DNA of 64,000 bases. Origin: Bacillota bacterium (GTDB taxonomy: Bacteria > Bacillota > Clostridia > Christensenellales > SZUA-584). The notes below the pieces were generated by a model, which saw only the letters and a list, made by a program, of their open reading frames with translations, ran no database searches and was not told the DNA's origin. The number at the start of each line of letters is the position of its first letter. The first letter of the stretch is position 1. Position numbers and translations under genes: made by a program. The DNA lies in assembly GCA_023459495.1 (NCBI GenBank), contig JAEWTL010000078.1, forward strand, positions 62,001 to 126,000. Direction: 5' to 3'. Shown piece by piece: positions 33,666-42,231 of the stretch.

Positions 33666-35897
33666 ATGAACACACAAAGCTTTGAGAGGATCGACGAGAT
33701 CCTGCGTCTGGCCCATGAGGACGGGCGCTCCACGCTGTTCGAGCACGAGGTATACGGCATACTGTCCGCCATCGGCGCGGATACACCGCGGTGCGCTTTC
33801 GTGCGGGACCCTGCCGAAGTCACCGAGGCGCTGCTCAAGCCCTTCGGCAACGCGGTCATGGTCAAAACGGTATCACAGGACATGGCGCACAACCAACGCT
33901 ACGGCGGCGTGAAAAAGATCACCTATATGGACCCGCTGTTCGTGCGGTTCACGCTGTCCTCCATGAAGGACGAGGTGCTCTCTCACTTTCCAGAAGGCGC
34001 CAAGCCGCGCATCGACGGTTTTTTGATCGTGGAATTCATCAAATTCACGCAGTCGCTCGGCAACGAGATCATGATCGGCGTGGGCGAAGACCCGGCCTTC
34101 GGCGCGGTGGTCACGCTCACCAAGGGCGGCGACGACGCGGAGTTCTTCTCCCGCTACTACGACCCGGCCAACCTGTTCCTCGCACCCTTAAGCTTTGATG
34201 AGGCGCTGCGCATCACGCAGTCCCTGAAGATTCGCCACAAGTACGAGGAAGCGGGCCACGCAGACTATCTTGAAAAGATGGCGCGCACGCTCAGCGCCGT
34301 GAGCAGCCTTGGGCAACACTACTCGTTCATGACGCGCCGGGATGCGGCATTTGTCATCAAGACGCTGGACGTCAACCCGCTCGTGTATTCCGAGGACGGA
34401 CGATTCGTCGCGGTGGACGGTTACGCGGAGTTTGCGCCCGCAAGTCAGAATACTGCAAGCACGAAGCCCAACACGCAGGGGCTGGACGGTTTCTTCCATC
34501 CCAAGGGTGTCGCAGTGCTGGGTGTATCGTCCCAACCTGAAAAGTACAGCATGGCGCGCATCATCGTAGAGCTGTTTCTCGACATGGGCCGGGAGGACAT
34601 CTACTGCGTCAACCCCAAGGGCGGTCAGGCCGTCGTGGACGGGCGCACGTTCCCGCTTTACCACAGCCTTGCGGAGATACCGGGCCAGTACGACCTCATC
34701 GTCTACGCGGCCCCGGCCAAAAACACGCTGAAGTTCCTTGAAACCGTGCCGGAAAACAAGGCCGTGATTTTAATCTCCGGCATGCCTTCCGACCTGCCCT
34801 ACGCGCAGTTCGCGGAGGAGGTCAGGCGTATCCGCAAAGATGGTGTGCGGCTCATCGGGCCCAACTGCATGGGTGTGTTCCACGCGCCGGATGGGAATCA
34901 TCCGGGCGTCAATACGCTGTTTATCGACGAGAACCACCTGAAAATCCCCTATTCCAGCCGCAGCAACGCGGCGCTGTTCACGCAGAGCGGCGCGATGGGT
35001 ATCACGACCGTGGAGCGCGCGCAGCACTCCCAAATCCTCCGCACCATTGTCAGCTTCGGCAACAAGATCGACGTCAGCGTACCGGACCTTATGGCGTATT
35101 TTGCGCATCAGGCCAGCGTGGACGTGATGGCGCTCTATGTGGAGGGCATCGGCGAAGGCGAGGGCCGACAGTTCTTTGATCTTGCGCGGCAGAGCGAAAA
35201 GCCGGTGGTGGTATACAAAGCGGGCCGCACCGAAGCGGGTGCCAAGGCCGCGGCATCCCACACCGCCGCCATGTCGGGCAGCTACGATGTGTTCCGCGCG
35301 GCATGCGAACAGTCGGGCTGCATTTTGACCGAAGCGCTGGAGGATTTCTATACCTTCACCAAGGCGTTCGCCATGCTCAACGGCAAGCGCCCGATGGGCA
35401 ACCGCGTCGCGGGCGTGGTCAACGCGGGACTGGACGCGACCATGGGCGCGGATACGCTTACCTTCTTAAAGCAGGCAACGCTTTCGGACGAGACGATGGA
35501 AACCCTCGCCACGCTCAACACGCACGGGCTGGTGGATACACGTACCTCGTTTCTCGACTTAACCCCCATGACCGACGACGTGGGGTATGCCAGGTTCATT
35601 GAGGCGGTGCTGCGTGACGACAACGTGGACTGCATGTTCGTCGCGGTCGTGCCGCATATTGAAAACCTGAAGACCCTCGAGCACGACTATCTGGATGCGG
35701 ACGCGGTATTTCCGCTCATTGCGGATGTGGCGAAGCGCTATGACAAGCCAATCGTGGTATCGGTCAACTCGGGCAGCCACTACCAGCACGCCGTAGCTTA
35801 CCTTGAGGAACATGGCTTGCCGGTGTATGGCAACATCCACGCCGCCATCCGCAGCCTCGACAAGTTCGTGGAGTACTGGATGGGCCGAAAAGCCTGA
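33666..35897 (+). CDS. ADP-forming acyl-CoA synthetase (acetate-CoA ligase family)
   Basis: About 743 residues from ATG 33666 (CAAGGGGGT upstream). Such enzymes interconvert acyl-CoA, ADP and phosphate with acid, CoA and ATP. Order seen: ATP-grasp domain first (about 1-240; VMVKTVSQDMAHNQRYGGVK), CoA-binding Rossmann domain (PKGVAVLGVSSQPEKYS), ligase domains with RLIGPNCMGVFH, FTQSGAMGITT and the SHTAAMSG phosphohistidine motif (about 531-538). In archaeal ACD the subunits are arranged alpha-beta; here the beta-like part leads. Energy conservation from acyl-CoAs in fermentation is the likely role. Confidence 0.88.
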   Translation: MNTQSFERIDEILRLAHEDGRSTLFEHEVYGILSAIGADTPRCAFVRDPAEVTEALLKPFGNAVMVKTVSQDMAHNQRYGGVKKITYMDPLFVRFTLSSMKDEVLSHFPEGAKPRIDGFLIVEFIKFTQSLGNEIMIGVGEDPAFGAVVTLTKGGDDAEFFSRYYDPANLFLAPLSFDEALRITQSLKIRHKYEEAGHADYLEKMARTLSAVSSLGQHYSFMTRRDAAFVIKTLDVNPLVYSEDGRFVAVDGYAEFAPASQNTASTKPNTQGLDGFFHPKGVAVLGVSSQPEKYSMARIIVELFLDMGREDIYCVNPKGGQAVVDGRTFPLYHSLAEIPGQYDLIVYAAPAKNTLKFLETVPENKAVILISGMPSDLPYAQFAEEVRRIRKDGVRLIGPNCMGVFHAPDGNHPGVNTLFIDENHLKIPYSSRSNAALFTQSGAMGITTVERAQHSQILRTIVSFGNKIDVSVPDLMAYFAHQASVDVMALYVEGIGEGEGRQFFDLARQSEKPVVVYKAGRTEAGAKAAASHTAAMSGSYDVFRAACEQSGCILTEALEDFYTFTKAFAMLNGKRPMGNRVAGVVNAGLDATMGADTLTFLKQATLSDETMETLATLNTHGLVDTRTSFLDLTPMTDDVGYARFIEAVLRDDNVDCMFVAVVPHIENLKTLEHDYLDADAVFPLIADVAKRYDKPIVVSVNSGSHYQHAVAYLEEHGLPVYGNIHAAIRSLDKFVEYWMGRKA

Positions 35898-35952
35898 GCG
35901 GCTTGCGAGCAATCTCCATAATTCCTGCCGGGTAATCAAATAATACATACTC

Positions 35953-35981
35953 AAAAAAGGCGTAGATAAAGCGCCTTTTTT
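35953..35981 (+). terminator. Terminator after the acyl-CoA synthetase gene
   Basis: AAAAAAGGCG (35953-35962) and CGCCTTTTTT (35972-35981) flank a 9-nt loop. Confidence 0.85.
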
Positions 35982-36079
35982 ATTTCTCCGGGGGATATCT
36001 AAAAAATAATACAGTTTCCGGCATACCGGTACGCTGCGGCGCATATCGTTTGTATGCACCACATTACCGGAGGGATACA

Positions 36080-36439
36080 ATGGCCAAAACCGAGCATGCC
36101 CGCCTGCAAAAACGGTTGGCAACCGGGTACGAATTTATTGTGCGCGATGGCGATACGCTCGCCGATGTGCTGCGCGTTACGGGCTCGAATATATGTGAAC
36201 TCAAGGCGCATAACGCGCACTGCGACTTCTTTCATCTACAGACCGGGCAGCGGCTGCGCGTACCGCGCATAAAACTGCCCAATGCGCATATGCGCACCTA
36301 CCGCGTACACCGCGGCGAGGATATATACGCCATTGCGCGCAAATTCAACCGCAGCGTAATCTCCCTGCTGAAGGTCAACTCCCACCTCCTGCCCGGCGAG
36401 ATATGTCGTGGCTCGCTTATCGTGCTGCCAAAGGAATAA
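36080..36439 (+). CDS. Protein with two LysM domains
   Basis: 119 residues from ATG 36080 (CCGGAGGGATACA upstream). First LysM about 25-70 (YEFIVRDGDTLADVLRVTGS), second about 75-118 (RTYRVHRGEDIYAIARKFNR). LysM domains bind peptidoglycan or chitin-like glycans. No signal peptide; in sporulators such proteins (SafA/SpoVID-like) often act at the spore cortex-coat interface from the mother cell, which is an inference here. Confidence 0.85.
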   Translation: MAKTEHARLQKRLATGYEFIVRDGDTLADVLRVTGSNICELKAHNAHCDFFHLQTGQRLRVPRIKLPNAHMRTYRVHRGEDIYAIARKFNRSVISLLKVNSHLLPGEICRGSLIVLPKE

Positions 36440-36462
36440 TAGCTGCATAAGTCGGATTCGTT

Positions 36463-38334
36463 TCAATCAGTCTGTTCTGCTGGTACAAAGAAGTGATAGT
36501 CCGCATCCTGACTAACGTCTTTGACCAGCGGGGTGTCGAGAATAACAAGACCGGCGGAGTTTACCGTATCATAAACACTTGCCATGACAAGGTATACATC
36601 GTCTCCTTTTTTGACACGGTATTGTTGTGCGCCACACTGTATCTCGGAAGTATTTTGATCCGATACGACCGTTTCCGTATACACTTTCACAACAAACTCG
36701 TTTTCGTCGCCTGCCAGCAGGATGACGCGGGTAATCTGCACATCCTGATCATAACCGTTAACCGCGAAAGTCTTCAGGTTTTCTTCCACTGCCAAACGGC
36801 TTATCACAAAAATATCGGTTGCATCGGTTTGTACCTTTACCAGCCCCTGGATTGCCTTAAAATCCGAGAGATCCGGCGATTCGGTCAATATATCCGCCAT
36901 CTGCTGAGCCGTTGCCAGGCCATCTTGTTCCCAGATTTCCGTTAAAGGTGCGGGGATATACAGGAAAAATTCAGGATCATCAGACGTATCCTTGATCTGC
37001 GGAACGGCGAGTGGGACAAGTCCCTCCGTTGCATCTACATTATCGGCAACACGGACAGCGCCGTAAAGGCCATCTCCCTTTCTGATACGGAAGGTCCAGT
37101 CATAGTCCAGCGGACCCGACAGATTACTGCCACTGGCCTGTACCTCAATGAGGAATTCGTTGATGTCACCCGCAAGCAGCTTCATCTGCAGAATCTGCAG
37201 TTCAGTATCGTTGTATACGGCTCCCGTCTGCTTATGACCTTGGGCCAGCGCGAGCCTGGCGACCTCAAACATATCGGTGGAATCCGTATTCAGTTCCATC
37301 ACACCGAAAATCGAATTGTACTTTGAAAGGCCGGAGAGATCGGAGGGCAAAGACTCCGCCGGTTGCGGGGAATACACCTGTGACGGGGTGTTTTCCTCTT
37401 CCTTCTTCTGCTGGGCCAAGGCTTCGGCCACGGGATTATATGTGCGGAAGTATTTGAGCGGCGCGGTTTTTTCCATCGACACCGGACAGAGCGTAATCGT
37501 GCCTTCATCCAGGATTCGCAGTCCCTGAAAGACTTCGCAGTCATCGTTGAGCGCGATCGTCCACTCCGGCAGGCCATTCCTGCAGAGTACCAATGCCAGC
37601 GTGCCAAACTGGACACAATCGTCTTCATCATAAACCGATGTGGTATCTCCGTTTTTGATCGTAATCTTTGCCCCTTCGACCGTTATCTTTCTGTCATCGG
37701 TGTTGTGGCTGTCAAAAGCCCATTTCCCCCGGATTACCTCGTCCACAGTATAATAATAGATACCGTCGCCTCGGTCGCCATAGGTACACACATACTGGTG
37801 CATCGTATCCTCAGTGTCCTCATAGGTCACCGAGCAAACATCCGGCACCAGCCACTGAAGCTTTGGTTCTCCCTCAACTGTCTCCGGCAGCTGTTCATAG
37901 CGGCGGGCAAACAAAAGAATCACGTTCCGATACACGGTAACGCTGCCCGACTCCCGGCTCTGTTTCAAAACCGTCACATGATGCATGTCCGGCGAAAGGC
38001 TGACAATACTGACATTTGAAAACCCGTATATGCCCATAAGGACAAGGTTTAAGCAGAACAATACTGAAAGTACGATCCCAGATATCAGAATCGCAGATTT
38101 TCTGGTCCGAAACAAAAAGAATACATAGAAAAAAGCCGAAAATATAATAACGGCGTTAACCGCGTAAAGCATCCAGTCAGCAATGTATTCATAGCCGGAT
38201 CTTCGATTGTATATGGAATATACGATCTGCATCAATATCAGCAGAACCGCAATCACAATACAAATCGCAGCGGCAACGGAATTGCCGGTCCCGCTTTTTT
38301 CCTTCTCTCCGTCAGCACTGTGTTGATAAGGCAT
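36463..38334 (-). CDS. Membrane protein with duplicated C-terminal domain
   Basis: About 623 residues from ATG 38334 (AAGGAGGGGACGG upstream). Three hydrophobic segments near the N-terminus (about 20-120), then a large likely extracytoplasmic part. Two repeats of about 100 residues are plain in the C-terminal half: ELNTDSTDMFEVARLALAQG with KLLAGDINEFLIEVQ, and KVQTDATDIFVISRLAVEEN with ILLAGDENEFVVKVY. Each is followed by a basic turn and FFLYIPA / HFFVPA. No known family. Convergent with the LysM gene. Confidence 0.75.
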   Translation of the reverse strand: MPYQHSADGEKEKSGTGNSVAAAICIVIAVLLILMQIVYSIYNRRSGYEYIADWMLYAVNAVIIFSAFFYVFFLFRTRKSAILISGIVLSVLFCLNLVLMGIYGFSNVSIVSLSPDMHHVTVLKQSRESGSVTVYRNVILLFARRYEQLPETVEGEPKLQWLVPDVCSVTYEDTEDTMHQYVCTYGDRGDGIYYYTVDEVIRGKWAFDSHNTDDRKITVEGAKITIKNGDTTSVYDEDDCVQFGTLALVLCRNGLPEWTIALNDDCEVFQGLRILDEGTITLCPVSMEKTAPLKYFRTYNPVAEALAQQKKEEENTPSQVYSPQPAESLPSDLSGLSKYNSIFGVMELNTDSTDMFEVARLALAQGHKQTGAVYNDTELQILQMKLLAGDINEFLIEVQASGSNLSGPLDYDWTFRIRKGDGLYGAVRVADNVDATEGLVPLAVPQIKDTSDDPEFFLYIPAPLTEIWEQDGLATAQQMADILTESPDLSDFKAIQGLVKVQTDATDIFVISRLAVEENLKTFAVNGYDQDVQITRVILLAGDENEFVVKVYTETVVSDQNTSEIQCGAQQYRVKKGDDVYLVMASVYDTVNSAGLVILDTPLVKDVSQDADYHFFVPAEQTD

Positions 38335-38507
38335 AAACCGTCCCCTCCTTAGAAAAGGTTGCCTATATGATATCACAATGCATTTACATCCACAATATTC
38401 CTTATCATATTTACCTCATCGTTCACAAACCTTACCGGTATAGCGGAGAAAAGAAAAGGGCGTCCGTTACCCGGCGCGTCCCCCCAAAAAATATTGCAGG
38501 CACATCT

Positions 38508-39578
38508 TCATTGCCCCAGCGCCTTTTCGATCAGCTCCACGTTGCTTTTAAGCCGCTCGTCGCCCGGCTTTAACTCCAGCGCCTTTTTTGCGTAATCCAG
38601 CGAAACCTCCTTCAGCCCAAGATAGTACGCACCCAACGCTCCCAGATCCCAGAGCGTAAAGTCCCAGCAGATCGGCTCGTTGATATAGGATGAGCGCTCC
38701 TGTATCTTCAGCGCCTCGCACGCCATGTGCCATACGCCCGCCCAATCTTTTTCCTCATACAGCAGCTTCGCCATCTCGGTGTACGGCTCACGCAGGCCGG
38801 GCGTTTCCGCCATGGCGCGGTACAGCCACCCCTTGGCCTCCTGCTTTTGGCCCAGCGCCTTGTACCCCCGCGAGATGAAGCGCATCGCCGCGCCACGCTC
38901 CTCTTTCCAGTATGCCATATCCAGATACTTTTGCAGCATGGCGATGCTCTTCTCCGACTGGTTATGAAACATATACTCACGGCCCAGATAGAAGTAGTTG
39001 CGTGCCTCCTCCGGCTTTTCCGCCACTGCCAGTTCCAGAAGCGGCAGGTAGTAGCTGCGGCTCTTGGTTGGGTCGGGATAGTGCATGAGTTTCACCTCAG
39101 GGCACCACACATGCCGTTCCGGCTCCTTGCCGATGTAGCGCAGGCATTCGTGCACCGGGTTCACCCAATCGTTATTGTGACGGCCATGGGCGTGGTCGTA
39201 CATGAACGTAACGCCCGGCGTACCATCCGCGTTGAAGCTCCAGGTATAGTGATAATGCAGCCGCGTGGTGCCGGGTTTCCATGCCGCTTCGAGTTTTGCC
39301 CGCCAGCCCGCTTCCAGCACCTCGTCAAGGTCCGTGGAGAAGCAGATATCCGCGTCCTCCGGCACATGGGAAAGTGCGAGGTTGCGCGCCACGTCGAACC
39401 GCCACGGCGATACGATTTTGACGAACACCATTGCGCCGCGGCTACGCAGCTTCTCCACCGTATCATCGGTGGAGCCCGTATCCGTAACGACCACACAGTC
39501 TGCCTCGCTCATCGAGTCCATCCAGCGGTCGACAAACTGCGATTCATTCTTGCAGATCGCATACACGCACACCTTCAT
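38508..39578 (-). CDS. Family 2 glycosyltransferase with TPR-like tail (third of operon)
   Basis: 356 residues. GT-A domain in the first 200: YAICKNESQFVDRWMDSM, DTGSTDDTVEKL, and the metal-binding DLD in FSTDLDEVLEAGW. A conserved VHECLRYIG and HYPDPTKSRSYYLPLLEL follow. The C-terminal part (about 195-356) has helical repeats such as YFYLGREYMFHNQSEKSIAM and ends in a TPR (KKALELKPGDERLK). Overlaps the upstream GT gene by 4 nt. Beside collagen-like protein genes; glycosylation of those is inferred. Confidence 0.9.
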   Translation of the reverse strand: MKVCVYAICKNESQFVDRWMDSMSEADCVVVTDTGSTDDTVEKLRSRGAMVFVKIVSPWRFDVARNLALSHVPEDADICFSTDLDEVLEAGWRAKLEAAWKPGTTRLHYHYTWSFNADGTPGVTFMYDHAHGRHNNDWVNPVHECLRYIGKEPERHVWCPEVKLMHYPDPTKSRSYYLPLLELAVAEKPEEARNYFYLGREYMFHNQSEKSIAMLQKYLDMAYWKEERGAAMRFISRGYKALGQKQEAKGWLYRAMAETPGLREPYTEMAKLLYEEKDWAGVWHMACEALKIQERSSYINEPICWDFTLWDLGALGAYYLGLKEVSLDYAKKALELKPGDERLKSNVELIEKALGQ

Positions 39579-40660
39579 GAGCCCGCCCCCTTCAGCTTCT
39601 CTTCGATCAGCAGCAGATTCATCTTTAATCTCTCATCATCCTGCTGCATTTCGCAGGCCTGCTGCGCCAGCTCCCGTGAGCGCGCATACAGTCCGATGTG
39701 GTAGCACGCGATAGCGCCTAAATCATAGGGAGAGAAGTCCCAACTGGACGTCTCGTTCAGATAGGATACTGGTTTCTCGGTGATGCGCAGCGCTGCTTCC
39801 ACCATATAGTACGTGAGCGGCCAGTCTGCTAATTTGTAGCCCAGCCGAGCCATTTCGACATACGGATCGCGCACGCTAGGGGCTTCGGCGATGGCTCGCA
39901 TCAGCCATGACTTAGTGGCGGTTACGTCTCCCTTCATCTGATAGCAGCGTGCAATGTAACGCATGGACGCGCTGCGCTCCACATCCCAGCCGCCTTCCAT
40001 CTTAAGGTGAGCCTTCAGTATCTTAATGCCTTTGTCGTACTGACCGTAGAACATGTACTCTCGGCCCAGCCAGAAGGTGGTGGTAATATCCTGCGGATTT
40101 TCCTTGTGCGACAACTCCAGCAGCGGCAGATACTGCCCGCGTGATTTGGCCGGGTCGGGATAGTGGTCGAGCTGGATATCCGCCGCGTTCGCCCATCTTT
40201 CCGGCTCGTCGCCGGTATACTGGAGCACCTCGTGCACCGGATGCACCCAGCGGTATCCCTTGCGGGCGTGAATCTTCTCATACCAAAAGGTTTGTCCGCG
40301 CGAGCCGTCCGCGTTGAACCCCCACGTATACATATAACGCACATGCGTCACACCGGGCGTCCATACGCGTTCCAGCTTCTCCCTCCAGCCGGGTTCCAGT
40401 ATTTCGTCCAGGTCCGTACAGACGCAGATGTCCGCATCCGCCGGCACCAGATCGAGCGACACGTTGCGCGCGGTATCAAACCGCCACGGATCGATGATGA
40501 TACTGTAAGCCTGCGCTCCAAGGCTGCGCAGGTTCTCCACCGTACCGTCGGTGGAGCCGGTATCCGCTACGACCACGCCGTCCGCCTCACCCATGGATGC
40601 CATCCATTTTTCAACAAATGCTTCCTCGTTTTTGCATATCGCGTAAACGTAAACCTTCAC
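39575..40660 (-). CDS. Family 2 glycosyltransferase with TPR-like tail (second of operon)
   Basis: 361 residues, paralogous to its downstream neighbour along the full length. Same motifs: YAICKNEEAFVEKWMASMGE, DTGSTDGTVENL, DLD in CTDLDEILEPGW, VHEVLQYTG, and HYPDPAKSRGQYLPLLEL. Tail with WLGREYMFYGQYDKGIKILK. ATG overlaps the previous stop by 4 nt and its own stop overlaps the next ATG by 4 nt. Likely transfers sugars to a shared acceptor. Confidence 0.9.
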   Translation of the reverse strand: MKVYVYAICKNEEAFVEKWMASMGEADGVVVADTGSTDGTVENLRSLGAQAYSIIIDPWRFDTARNVSLDLVPADADICVCTDLDEILEPGWREKLERVWTPGVTHVRYMYTWGFNADGSRGQTFWYEKIHARKGYRWVHPVHEVLQYTGDEPERWANAADIQLDHYPDPAKSRGQYLPLLELSHKENPQDITTTFWLGREYMFYGQYDKGIKILKAHLKMEGGWDVERSASMRYIARCYQMKGDVTATKSWLMRAIAEAPSVRDPYVEMARLGYKLADWPLTYYMVEAALRITEKPVSYLNETSSWDFSPYDLGAIACYHIGLYARSRELAQQACEMQQDDERLKMNLLLIEEKLKGAGS

Positions 40661-42120
40661 AGCGTTTCCTCCTCCTTCTGCGCGGCTTCCTTCATCTGTG
40701 CCATCAGCGCCGTAAAATTCTCTCCCCAGCAGCCCGCGTTATGGTGGTAATCAGTGATCTCCGCGGTCTGCCGTGCCGCCTGCCGCATCGCGGAATACGC
40801 GTCTGTATGGCGGCCCAGCGAGGCGAGGTACCTCGCCTTCTCCACGTATGGCTCACGCCGCCCGGGCATCATCGCGATTGCGCTGTCGATATATAGCAGC
40901 GCGAGGTCCGGCTTGCCGAGAGCGCAATAGATAAAGAATTTGAGCTTATTGAGATGGCCCTTATCGGACGGAGGCAGCGCCATAGCCTTGTCGATCGCGG
41001 CCAGCGCGTCGTCATACCGCCTTGCCGCCATATATTCGCCCGCGAGGAACCCCCACGTCTTCCACACATCGGGCCGCTCCTTTGCGGACATCTCCAGCAG
41101 CGGCATATAGGAGGAGCGCGCTTTTGTCGTGTCGGGCGCGTGGTAAATCCAGAAATCGTTGTTCCAGCAAACGCGCTCTGCGCCGTTATACTCCAATATC
41201 TCGTGCACAGGCAGACGCCAGATGTATCCGCGCCGTACGTGCGGCCTGTCATGGTTGTGCCGCGCGATACTGCCGTTGCCCCAGTCCGTCTGGAATTTAT
41301 GATAATAGCGCGTATAGCGGATATCCCAGCGCGCATCCAGTACGCTCCGCCAGTTCTCCATCAGCGTCTCATCCATGCCCATATTGATGCACAGGTCAAC
41401 GTCGCTGCCGACCAGCGCCAGCGCCGCGTTATACGCATCGTCGAAGCGCCACGGCTGCACGGATATGGGGTAAGTCTTCAGATTCACCTCCGGGTTGCGC
41501 TGCTTAAAATCCGCAATGACCTCGTTGGTTTTATCGGTCGTGCCAGTATCGCACAGCACAATCTCGTCCGCGTCCCTGACCGAGGTCAGAAAGCGTTCAA
41601 TAAACTTTTCTTCATTCTTATAAACGCCATATACCGCATACCGCGGTTTATTCGCCGCAGCAACGTCTTCCGCGTTGTGCAGCGACGGGTTGTAACCCGC
41701 ATATACGCTGTCGCCATTATCCATATAGTGCACAAAACGGGTAAGCACCTGTTCCCTGCTCAGCGCCGTTTCCTTCGGAACGCGCAGCACCACAAACTCT
41801 GATGCGGCAAGCAGCTTTTCATAATATTGCTTAGCTTCATCCTCCGGCAGTTCAAACAAGCCTTTGCCGATATACAACACACCGATGCCGCCTTGGGCTG
41901 ATACGTCTTCGATGTGAGCAGTCCGGTTAAAGCCATCCGGCAACTGCTGTCCGTCTTTATCTCCACGCAGCAGCACAAACTCTACCCGCGGCAACGCCTT
42001 CCGCAGTAAAACAGCGTCGCCTTCCGCGCCTTCCGCAAACCATACAGCTGGTACCTTACACTTTTTCAGTAATCGAAAAACGATCCGCTGTATCCACTGC
42101 GAACATATATCCTGATCCAT
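40657..42120 (-). CDS. Family 2 glycosyltransferase-like protein with N-terminal extension (first of operon)
   Basis: 487 residues. About 150 N-terminal residues (VPAVWFAEGAEGDAVLLRKA onward) are absent from the two paralogues. The GT-A part follows: YGVYKNEEKFIERFLTSV, CDTGTTDKTNEVI, VHEILEYNG, and HAPDTTKARSSYMPLLEM, then TPR-like repeats. The DLD motif is replaced by GMD (INMGMDETLMENW), so the first metal-binding Asp is missing. It might be inactive, a scaffold, or use a different metal mode. Lies 111 nt after a collagen-like gene, separated by a hairpin. Confidence 0.87.
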   Translation of the reverse strand: MDQDICSQWIQRIVFRLLKKCKVPAVWFAEGAEGDAVLLRKALPRVEFVLLRGDKDGQQLPDGFNRTAHIEDVSAQGGIGVLYIGKGLFELPEDEAKQYYEKLLAASEFVVLRVPKETALSREQVLTRFVHYMDNGDSVYAGYNPSLHNAEDVAAANKPRYAVYGVYKNEEKFIERFLTSVRDADEIVLCDTGTTDKTNEVIADFKQRNPEVNLKTYPISVQPWRFDDAYNAALALVGSDVDLCINMGMDETLMENWRSVLDARWDIRYTRYYHKFQTDWGNGSIARHNHDRPHVRRGYIWRLPVHEILEYNGAERVCWNNDFWIYHAPDTTKARSSYMPLLEMSAKERPDVWKTWGFLAGEYMAARRYDDALAAIDKAMALPPSDKGHLNKLKFFIYCALGKPDLALLYIDSAIAMMPGRREPYVEKARYLASLGRHTDAYSAMRQAARQTAEITDYHHNAGCWGENFTALMAQMKEAAQKEEETL

Positions 42121-42150
42121 GAAAATCCCTCGTTTCTGTCTTCCATATGT

Positions 42151-42172
42151 AAGGCGGCTTTTCAGCCGCCTT
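42151..42172 (-). terminator. Hairpin between collagen-like gene and glycosyltransferase operon
   Basis: AAGGCGGC (42151-42158), TTTTCA, GCCGCCTT (42165-42172). No long T-run on the minus strand; read-through or attenuation is possible. Confidence 0.55.
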
Positions 42173-42231
42173 GTTCCAAACCGTCAGGCCTCTATCCTGT
42201 TATACATATTCCTGCCGATCCCGCTTCATCT

